DNA of 64,000 nucleotides, taken from NCBI GenBank assembly GCA_016110215.1, contig JADWQD010000011.1, positions 496,001 to 560,000 of the forward strand. Reading direction: 5' to 3'. Source of the stretch: Capronia americana. Taxonomy: Eukaryota > Ascomycota > Eurotiomycetes > Chaetothyriales > Herpotrichiellaceae. Below the pieces are notes generated by a model that was not told the DNA's origin, searched no databases, and saw only the letters and a program-made list of their open reading frames with translations. Position numbers and translations under genes: made by a program. This document shows positions 11,401 through 20,658 of this stretch, in pieces. Numbering within the stretch: position 1 is the stretch's first letter; the number at the start of each line of letters is the position of its first letter.

Positions 11401-13498
11401 GGCATTTACGGATATATCCTCAACAGGCGCAGGAGGATCTGGATCTTTCAGACAATGACTGCCGCCGCTTCCCTGTCTAGAGCTTAATGAAGTGGTTATA
11501 CCAAATGGAAGGAAAGACCGCAACGACAAATGCCTCCCGTTGCGACAATCTCATGGCAACCCTGCAATTTCCCGAATTCTGCACGACTATGGTAAGTAGG
11601 CTTGAGTATATTGCTGTTCGAGTCATGATCATGTAGGGCGGAACGGTTTGAATATCGTAGCTCCTTACGCACGAGAGCGGTGGCCCTGGGCGAGAAATCG
11701 GGAAAGATGGTTGCAGGGCTGACCAACGAGCCTCTGGAAAGACGACTGATCCCACGGGCCAACTTGTGACTCCTTTGTGAGTACCTCAAAACCACTGAGA
11801 GAGCCTGCAGCCCCGGAGTAGTCGTGGTCAAAGCGGCACAAGACCTCGCGGCAATCTCCCAAGGTACCGTTTGGTGCAGTCCAAACATCGGAGATAACGT
11901 GTCTACACTCAGTTCCATCATCTGATGTCTCGTATACGGAGCTTGGTTGTGTCCTCCACTCCAAGAGGCACGCAAATGCTGTACGAGGGAGAGCCATACG
12001 ACTCGGCCGCAACCAAACCAGTTTCAACGGCCGTTAAAGCAACGGTGGAGGGCAATGGGGAGCGTGGGAGCTTGTGGCTGTGGCGCCAAGGCGGGTTAGA
12101 TAATCAACCACGCTTACCTAAAAAGGCAGGTGACAAGGTCAGCGCTCCGTTTTCTTTGGCGTCGAAGTTCTCGATTGTTTCTCCTCGCATCGTCCCAACC
12201 AGCGCTGCCCACTTCCATATGGCTAGCTTACACACAGGCATTATCGTCCATACGGCAATGCTCGGCATCGCGACTTACCCTTCAAGATTTTTATCGACAG
12301 ACGCAAATGAACGAGGAGTTGCGACTTGGCCTCCAGTGTGCGCTTCCAGCGAACCAGGCCTTGTTCGAGATTTCCTAAATACGCACAAAGCGCGAGCTTG
12401 GCCTTGTCCCCAAGTCTCGGCGCCATGCCTTGCGAATAGCCAAGGCTATAGGATACTTCCGCGGCGTCTATTCCGCCGACTTCGTACGAGACGAGCCTTC
12501 TTACGCGCGAGCCGCACCTTAATTCGATTGGCTGCTTTGGGCAAATACTTTAAGAGCATGAGACGACTTTGGCCGCATAGCACAACTCGGCCTAGCTCTA
12601 GCACCTAGACCTCCCTCGTGGCAATGGGCAAAAAGAACATTCGACGAGCACAGTCATTTATCCGCACTAATCGGGAGCAGGGCGCTTCATGCACATCCTG
12701 CTGTTTACAACTACATCGAACAAGTGCCGAGCAATGCCCCGCAGGACCAGTGTGTTTGGCACAGGAGGTCTTGGCTGGGAATTCTCAATAGTGAGAGTGC
12801 CCTTTGCTTCCTTTCTCACGAACACGAGAGAGCACAGGGCAAATCATGCAATTACAGGGACTCCGCCGCGGATGGTTTTGGACTATCCCCCGACCGCCGG
12901 TTGTCAAAAGCCATGACTGGCAGTCTGACCGTCTCCCGAATCGCCTGTCGCAGTAGGGCATTCTTTAGCTCCACAGCCATCAACAATTGCCCCTGACGGC
13001 GACGGCCCGGTGAACACTGGTTGGTAGCGGTATTCTGCATCACCACGCCACCGCTGGCCTGTGCCAATCAACATGGGCTCCGTCGCGATCAGAACATCCC
13101 CAGTATCACAGCCGCACAGTTTAATAAGCGGCACATGGAACTCCTGGCGTGCGCGTTGACCCTAACAGGATGGTTCTTTTTTAGTCATCCTTTCTGTCAG
13201 CTCCTCGTCCTTCTTCAATTCATATTGAACACGGCGAAGAGTCGATTTTGGGGAAAGGCTAGATGGGTCGCTTATGGCCGTGGAGATGTTCACGACCATT
13301 CACCGACACAGTCCACGGTACGGCCGAAGTGTTTGCATATGGGCCTTTTTGTAGAGCATCAAACCCAAGAGCCGTTGCACGGTAATATAAGATATTGGAC
13401 AGCCTTCACACTACCGGTAGTTACTGTCTTGCCTCAGACCACACACCCCTATCTATTTCCACACCGGCGTTCCGTCGACGTCGCATCCTGTCGCCAAC
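5467..13498. other. Gene-poor region of about 8 kb
   Basis: Both strands were read and no gene could be supported. Frames are short, rich in Arg/Ser/Cys and protein-unlike, and the base composition is not strikingly AT-rich, so this does not look like a heavily RIP-mutated repeat. The part next to 5467 must include the plc1 leader and promoter; the part before 13498 must include the promoter of the MFS gene. Two minus-strand stretches look a little more protein-like (about 11665-12027 and about 12244-12560, the latter ending at a GTAAGT donor-like site), but neither shows a domain. Palindromic TACGGAGTA/TACTCCG-type words occur near 10575 and 10788. A long non-coding RNA or a very degraded element are possible contents. 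Confidence 0.5.
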
Positions 13499-15411
13499 AT
13501 GCTCCAGTCCCTGAGAGAGACACCTGCTGGTCAACTGATCCGACTGGCCACCCGTGGACGCTTTCTCCGCTATAATGGAGACGCCGACGGTGTCGAGATA
13601 CTGAAGAATAGAAAATCTCGACCCGGTGATTTCATCCCTGCCGTCCCCGTCGAAGCCGAAGCCGACCCCGAAGTCCTTGCAAGGAAAGGCACGAATGTGG
13701 ACGACGTTATCATCGTCGACTGGTATAGTCCAACCGATCAGGACAATCCTAGAAACTTTTCCACACACAAGAAGCTATGGATTGGCTTCGTCATTTTGTG
13801 AGTAGATGACCGATCGCGTACAGAGATTTGTCCTGTCCAGAGCACCAGACACTGACCGCGGCGTGCTTGCTAGCCTCTATACCTTCATCGTCTACTGCAC
13901 CTCTGCAATCACCGTCCCTTCCTACCCCTACATTGCACCTCGGCACGGCCTCAGCGAAACGCCTGTGTCTCTGATCCTCGCCCTATATGTTCTCGGCTAC
14001 GCATTAGGGCCCTTGATCGCAGCTCCAATGTCCGAAATTCCGTGGATCGGACGCAACCTTCCCTACTGGGTGTCATTCATCCCGTTTCTCATCATATCCA
14101 TAGTCCTCACGCAGATCCAAGATCTCAATTTCGCCACAATCTGCGTCCTGCGCTTCCTCCAGGGTTATTTCGGCTCTCCTATCTTAGCGACAGGTGCCGC
14201 ATCGTACGACGACATCTTCGACGAATTTTCATCGCCGTACGGCTATATGCTCTGGTTGGGCGCCATGTATGCTGGCCCGGCCGTCGGGCCTCTTCTTAGT
14301 GGCTACGCCGTCGTCAAAGAATTCCGCTGGCCATACTGGGAAGTCGCGATCATGGCAGCAGCCCTGGTACCGTTGATCCTCTTGCTCCCGGAGACGAGCT
14401 CCGACTACATCCTGCTGCAACGAGCCAAACGACTGAGGAAGCTTACAGGCGACCTCAAATACCGTGCACGCTCAGAGATCAAGGAGGTGCCAGTCACTAA
14501 AATATTCGTCGATGCTTTGATGAAGCCTACAGAGATTGCTGTCAAGGACCCGGCGATTGGATTTGTGACAATATACGGAGGAATCGTCTATGCCACATAT
14601 TACTCCTTCTTTGAGGTAGGTTTTCTTCCCTCCATTTTTCATGGGGGCATGAGTGCTTACGAGGATTCTCTTACAGGCGTTCCCACTCGTCTACTACGAG
14701 AGATACCACTTCTCTCTAGGTGCCATTGGGTTGATCTTCCTCACCGTCATAGTGGGCTCCCTGAGCTGTGCGATCATCTACGCCATCTATCTCCAATATC
14801 GCTTCATACCCTACGCTCGGTCAGAAGTGGATAAGTTTGCAGCCGCCAACGCATCCTCCAATGCGGTCAATGACTCCATTACACGCGCCAATTCCCAGAG
14901 TGACCCCGAAGCGCAGCTCAAATTGCAACTATCGCGCGTGTCAACAGCGACGGGCACAAGACCACACATCAACCAGGCAGTCCCGCAGGAGTCCTGGCTG
15001 CTTCCCTCTATCCCCTTCAGCTTCCTCTGCCCAGCCGGCCTTTTCCTCTTCGCGTGGACCTCCGTCGCGACCAATGCTTCTGGGGATCCCCGGTTCAGCT
15101 GGATCGTGCCCACGATCGGAATCGGGCTGTTTTCAGGAGGCTCATATGTCGTCTTCCAGTGCACGATCATCTACATCTCCCTGTCTTATCGGAGATACTT
15201 TGCGAGCTTGTCAGCGGCCTATGACATGTCTAGGGGCAGTTTGGCTGCCGGAGTGGTTATGGGCAGCCGAGCTGTGTTTGTGTCATGGGGCGTTGATAAC
15301 GGGGTTAGCCTGCTTGCAGGCATATCTGCCGCGGGCGTTTTTGGAATGTGGTTCCTGTGGTGGTATGGGGGTGTGTTGAGGTCTAAGTCGAGATTCGCTG
15401 AGAAGCAATAG
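13499..15411 (+). CDS. MFS drug:H+ antiporter (DHA1/Flr1-like)
   Basis: Three exons are inferred: 13499-13797, 13874-14615 and 14677-15411. Introns are 76 and 61 bases (GTGAGT...GCTAG; GTAGGT...TTACAG). The product has 591 residues. The cytosolic N-terminus carries the DHA1-type lead-in WYSPTDQDNPRNFSTHKK before the first membrane segment (LWIGFVIFLYTFIVYC across intron 1). Typical motifs follow: PSYPYIAPRHGLSETPVSL, LGYALGPLIAAPMSE, and LRFLQGYFGSPILATGAAS with MLWLGAMYAGPAVGPLLSG, as in fungal Flr1/Mdr1-type 12-segment exporters. A hydrophilic central loop rich in Ser/Asn/Gln splits the two halves. It probably exports small molecules at the plasma membrane by proton antiport; the substrate cannot be read from sequence. 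It lies upstream of, and in the same direction as, the ornithine cyclodeaminase-like and siderophore transacylase genes. Confidence 0.9.
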
Positions 15412-16107
15412 TGAAGTACGGGTATGCGCTTCAAAGAGAGAAAATCAAGATGGGGTCCGTACGGAGTATGTCGATGAGATATGGAAAACGACACGGTCAA
15501 GCGAGGGTCGGGGTTTCTCCTCGGTGTAATTGGGGACATCTGGTTGGCCATAGCTTTGCCTATTGGTTGGATAGACGGTTCGTATCATAATCAGCTTATT
15601 AGCTGCGCACCAGAAGAGAGGCTTCGCTCCTCGCCGCGAACACGGTCGACCTCGACCCCAATCAAGACCGGCGGCTGGCGATAGTAAGTATTCCGATTTA
15701 CCGCTAAGCCCATTTCAGATATATGTAAACTCAATAAACCCGCCAAGAAACATGTGCTGGTGGCGTGGCCAATCACATAGGCGCTTAGTTAGCATCGGTT
15801 TTCCCGTCCTCAACCGCCACTCTAACGTCACTCGCCCCTCTGGTGTCCGGGTCTGAATTTCTTGTCTTCTTGGCAATACTCGTTGGCGACGTCTCTACAA
15901 AAAGGAACCCCCCATTTTCGGGTGGAAAGAAGCAGAAGACATCAATCGTTCGTCACGAACGCCAACAGGAGTAATTGTCGCAGATTTCGCCTGTTAGGTA
16001 GTTATTACCTTCCGACCATAGAACCTCCGACGTCTGAGTCCGAGTCCCTGCGCCGTGTTTCGTGAATCCAGAGGAGAGACGCTGCCTCTGGGCTCGACCA
16101 TTCAGCC
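15412..16107 (+). other. Intergenic spacer before the ocd-like gene
   Basis: About 700 bases without a gene, holding the 3' end of the transporter transcript and the promoter of the next gene. A palindromic word GTACGGAGTA lies near 15461. No coding sequence or RNA gene is visible. Confidence 0.5.
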
Positions 16108-17590
16108 ATGCCGTAAGTTGTCCGTACGCCCAAAACATGCAAGCCCTGCTCATCCTGGAAACGTACATTGAACCTTCTCTTCAACTGCGCGTACAATCGG
16201 GACACAAGAATACCAGTTCTAACGTATTCATAGTTTCACAGTCCTCACGAATGCGGATGTCCAAGAGATACTTTATTCGCTGAATAAGGAGGATGTCCAC
16301 GAGCTGCAATCTAGTCTCGCCGAAGCGCTGCATTCATACTCTACCGGGGATACGAACTCTCCCTGTAGCGCCTCATTTCAGCCTCACCGGACGGTGATTA
16401 AAAAGAATGGAATGACCACTCTTTTTATGCCTGCTTCCACGGGGACTTCGGTTGGGATGAAGATTGTGTCATTAGAGCAGCCCGTGTCTATGAGTAAGAA
16501 GTCTTCAGCGTCTTCTAGCATGTCAGAGACCTATTCAGGCACAACAGTTGGGAGTATGTCCGGGGCCTCCATAAGGTCCGCAACCAATGATCTGGGTTCG
16601 ATGACCCTGTCGCCTGCATCTACCATGTCGTCCGGCCGCAACTCAATCGATGGCTCCTCGTTCCAACCACCTGCATCCGTGGCCAGTTCACAGGGCACCG
16701 CACCGAAAGGATCTGTCACCCTGCTTGATAGAGCCGGCAATCCTCTCGGCATTGTGAATGCTGAGGAACTCACCGCGTTTCGAACAGCACTAGCTTCCAC
16801 CATGCTGCTGACCAAGCGACAGAATGTCCATACAATTACTGTTTTCGGCGCGGGAAAGCAAGCGTACTGGCACATAAGACTGGCACTGATACTCAAGGGA
16901 GATCAGATACACCACGTTAACATCATCAACCGAAGTTTTGAGAGATCCATCAAGTTGATGAAGGCGTTTCAGATGACGCAAGACGACCGGGTGCAGTGGC
17001 GGAAGGATATCAAATTCTCAGCCATGAGCCCCGAGTTTGGAGAATATGGACGCCTCCTGAAGGAGGAGGTGCGGAAGGCGGACGTCATTTTCTGCTGTAC
17101 GCCATCGACGGAACCGCTGTTTCCTGCCGAATTCCTGACATCGCGCGAAGGACGAAGGAAGGGGAGATATATTGCGGCCATTGGGTCGTACGCTCCACAG
17201 ATGGTCGAAGTCCACCCGGATATTCTCAAAATGGCTGTCGAACCAGAACATGGCGGACACCACCACCACCACCACAAACATGCAAGACAGGGCGGAGTAA
17301 TCATTGTTGACAGTCTGGAATCTTGCCTGAAGGAGGCTGGGGAGATCATCAAGGCCAAATTGAAGCCGGAGCATCTTGTCGAGGTTGGAGAGCTTATGAT
17401 GATCAAAAAAGCCGCGACAAAGGAACTCGAGCTTGGGGGACCTGGAGAGCAAGGACTTCTCGACTGGCTAACCAAGGGCAACCTCATCTATAAATCTGTT
17501 GGTATGGGCCTTATGGATCTGGTGGTCGCTGGAGACCTCCTCACACTGGCAAAGGCGAGAGATGTGGGCACTACCATCGAAGACTTCTGA
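16108..17590 (+). CDS. Ornithine cyclodeaminase / mu-crystallin family protein
   Basis: The model has a 5-base first coding exon (16108-16112, ATGCC), a 121-base intron (GTAAGT donor, TTCTAACG branch, ATTCATAG acceptor) and exon 2 at 16234-17590, giving 453 residues that begin MPFTVLTNADVQEILYSL as in this family. The family binds NAD(P) and includes enzymes converting ornithine to proline plus ammonia, but also ketimine reductases and other amino-acid dehydrogenases, so the substrate is uncertain. Visible features are the early substrate region (RTVIKKNGMTTLFMPAS), the Rossmann motif TVFGAGKQAYWH with Gly207-x-Gly209-x-Gln211, and the later segments VIFCCTPSTEPLF and YIAAIGSYAPQMVEV. Oddities are a Ser/Thr-rich insertion of about 80 residues splitting the N-terminal half, and a run of six histidines (344-349) in a loop. 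Its neighbour downstream acts on hydroxyornithine, which suggests a link to ornithine metabolism. Confidence 0.88.
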
Positions 17591-18557
17591 GGATACCCAA
17601 CGAGGCCGCATCTGGTTGCAGAAGCGATATTCTCCGCATGTTTTTCCGCTGGCATTGCGTCTAGCTGACTGGTAGCCAGAGGCATCAGGAGGCATGTGCA
17701 TGCGAAACAGGGCTGCAGTAAGCCACACAGGTTGTGACGGCTTCGAGACGGGCCGAATAGACATCAAATGTTTCATGAGCACCATGCGCAGTATTCAGAA
17801 CTGCATTGAGATTTTTGCCGCCACGCTCCCCAACCACAGCACCATTCTGTGCATTTTGCTCTGGTCCATATCAATGAATTCAACAGTAGTTAATGACAGT
17901 CAGCACAAGCCTGAGATTCGTACGGTCCACTGGTGAATCAAGCTGTGGTGTGCGCCGGTTGCGGCGGCCACCTTCGCCTCCTACGACGAAGTACTACTGC
18001 GAGTTTGGCTCATCTGGCTTCCGCATGCAGTGACCCCCAGCTGACAATTCTCGCCTATTTTGACCCCTCGTCGGTGGGATGCTACGATGCCTACGGAGCA
18101 CACGTAGCCCAATCCTATCATCAAGTTAAGTCAGCCGAGGTGGGGCAGAGCCAGCATTGTTGTTGTTCCTGGTATGCCCAACGTCATTTTTATCTCGCAA
18201 GGAACAGCCCATCTCCGAGAAGAATTTGTCGCACAACTCGAGCTGCTACACCAACAACGGCCAGGCACGTGAATACGCCAGTCTGGTGTCGACTGAGGTA
18301 GTAGGCTGGACCTTTTTCCTTGGGACTCGGTAGTGCTGCGGAGATTTTCCCTTTCACTTTCACGCTCGTCTCTTCTCCACTCGCTTGATGCTTGGAGTCC
18401 CCGAGTTTCTGTTCCGAGACGAGACGAGTTGGAACAACTGGCACACTTTATGAACGGGGGATCTGCGTCTTCCAAGACTCGCATCAATCCGCCATCTTCA
18501 ACTAAAAGTCTCCCTCTTAGCGCCGCTGAGCGCCGCTATGCTCTGAACAATCGGGAC
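17591..18557 (+). promoter_or_regulatory. Spacer and probable leader of the sidL-like gene
   Basis: The stretch holds no clear gene. A CT-rich tract at about 18340-18385 (runs such as TTTTCCCTTTCAC and CGTCTCTTCTCCACTCGC) looks like a fungal transcription start region. Downstream of it lie an upstream ORF of 21 codons (18388-18453), whose TGA overlaps an in-frame ATG at 18450, and a two-codon ATG-CTC-TGA at 18538. One GATA-factor core (TTATCT, complement AGATAA) lies at 18190-18195. Such cores are common by chance, so SreA-type regulation is only a possibility. Confidence 0.4.
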
Positions 18558-20354
18558 ATGGTCCAGCAGGCGTATCTGCCCAATGGGTAAGTTAGTCCTG
18601 TGCGCGCAACCGGCATCCCGTACAGCGTCAATCCAACTATGCTTCATACCGCGCGATACAAGCTCACTGTGACTTTCCAGGCAGATATATACAGTCACGC
18701 CCGTCTTTGGGGGCTTCACCTTTAAATCCACGAACCTGGACCTGCACCACTCGGCAATGCCTCCGGGGTGGACTGTCATCCTGCAAACAGAAGACCAAGT
18801 GGAAGACGATCAAGAGGGTAGGAAAAGCCGAGTAGAGGTTAATCCTGGCCGAGAGTCAGAAGAGACAGTAGTACACAGGCATACCGTCACACATCGATTT
18901 ACAAAGCCGACCGCCCAGGGTGACTCCATGTTCATATCCTCGATATCCATGCCATCGAGCACAGACTTCAAGAATACCGCTTCTCCAACGAGACATATCG
19001 CCATGATGCTGTGGGCGACATTATGCTGGTATTTTCACAAAGAGCCTCCCAACCTTCACGCCCTCACCGATGCGTCTGCACTGACGCCAGAGGCTGGAAG
19101 GCCAAAGCTGGATTGGCGCATCAAAATCAAAAGGGAAGGCATTTTCAAGGGAAAGAACACCCTGCAGAAGCTGGAGCGCATGGGATTGATCTCATCCGAG
19201 GACTCTTCCGTTGGCACCGATACCGATACCCGCTTACCGAGCGGCTGGACAGAGACGTTTGTGAGCAGGAGGTCGTTCTGGCAGATTGACGCAAGAATCT
19301 TTCTCTATACAATGGCACCTCAGACGCACTCTCCATTCCCACAGGCCTCGCCGTATCCCTCTCGACCGTCGTCGCCAGACCGGGCTCCGACTGTGACTGC
19401 GACTGACCGCGGTTCTCCCCGTCCGGCAGACTATTTGTCGAATTCGGGCATAGGCGACGGTTTTACGGCAGGCATCTCATCGCCCGGAGGACCATTCAAT
19501 TCTGGAAGTCATTTACCCACGTTCTACCCTCCGCATCCAACTCAGTTCACCTTTACAAACCATATACGACATCCTATCCGCCCTAAACCACCGCGACAGG
19601 GTGAAACGTTTTATAGCAGATATATACCCAGCCTAGGTCAGTGGCTATCTTTTAGGATACCGACACTATCTCCAAAGCCATGTCCACGTCCTCAATTCGT
19701 GCCTGTATCGTCCTCCATGCCGACAGTGATGCCAAGCCATGCCGGAGGAGCATCAATAGCAACATTGCCTACAATGGACAACTTCTTGGATCGTCCTTCG
19801 GACCTTGACTTGCTGCACAAGTGGATGAATGATCCCCGAGTGAACGCGACATGGGGCGTCGCAGGACCACAAAGCATACAGCACAAATTCTTAATCGACG
19901 GTCTACAAAGCCGACACTCGTTCCCGGTTTATGGTTGCTGGGACGGCAAGCCATTTGGATACTTCGAGGTATACTGGGTCAAGGAAGACAAATTGGGCCG
20001 CCTGCTGGGTGGCGAAGTCGGCAACTACACGCGCGGACTGCACGTCTTGATTGGAGAAAACGAATTCCGAGGCCCCCATCGCGTCAAAGTCTGGTTGTCT
20101 GCGTTGGTACATTATTGTTTCCTCGCGGACTCGAGAACTGAGACGGTGATGTTGGAGCCGAGGATCGATAACACGAAGTAAGTTCTTAGCACACGAGTGC
20201 TGCTGCGGAACGTCAAAGGAACTGACAGGTGCATAGATTTCTTGGATACTTGGCGGATGCTGGGTTTTATAAGCAAGGCGAGGTTGCGTTCCCGCATAAG
20301 CAATCAGCTGTGATGAAAATCGACCGTGAATCTTGGGAGGCGCCCGAGCTGTAG
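18558..20354 (+). CDS. sidL: N5-hydroxyornithine transacylase, siderophore biosynthesis (SidL/SidF-like)
   Basis: Three exons are inferred: 18558-18586, 18681-20177 and 20237-20354, with introns of 94 and 59 bases (both GTAAGT donors), giving 547 residues. Intron 1 is bridged by the conserved run LPNGQIYTVTPVFGGFTF. The C-terminal part, from about residue 375, is a GNAT fold of the AlcB/IucB siderophore type: the region around DPRVNATWG, the GYFEVYWVKED strand, FRGPHRVKVWLSALVHYCF, and EPRIDNTKFLGYLADAGF joined over intron 2, ending FPHKQSAVMKI. Family members move an acyl group (acetyl in SidL, anhydromevalonyl in SidF) from CoA to N5-hydroxyornithine for ferricrocin or fusarinine-type siderophores. 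SidL is preferred for the N-terminal TVTPVFGGF motif, but the acyl donor cannot be settled by reading. An in-frame ATG at 18450 would add 36 residues. Confidence 0.85.
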
Positions 20355-20658
20355 GACGGCGGAAACAGGCATATTGAAGGCCTCGCTGAGAAGAAGCGGA
20401 GTGGTAACGTCCCCTAGAGTTAAATCTGAAGCACGAATTGTAAAGCGGCGAGGATGATGCGTCAGCCTTGCCCCGCATCGCCACCGGAGAGAAACTTCTA
20501 ACGAGGCTGCGACCTGCATTGTCGGAGTCATTTTCCCCGTCAAAAAGGCGGATGTTAAAGTGAATTAAATCTCAATCTCTACACAACGTATCCCGCATAG
20601 TGCCTGTCCTCCGAGGTCTGCAGCTCTGTTACGAACCTCACTTACCTGCTCCGCCATC
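20355..20658 (+). other. Short spacer between sidL-like gene and leucyl-tRNA synthetase
   Basis: About 300 bases between two genes on the same strand, holding the 3' end of one and the promoter of the next. Nothing else is visible. Confidence 0.5.

Noticed and set aside
11925..12608. 227-codon plus-strand frame
   Set aside because: No domain, with a sequence that looks random in its C-terminal Arg-rich part.
13499..20354. A complete siderophore or secondary-metabolite cluster
   Set aside because: No NRPS, PKS or ornithine monooxygenase gene lies in the window; only the transacylase is specific.
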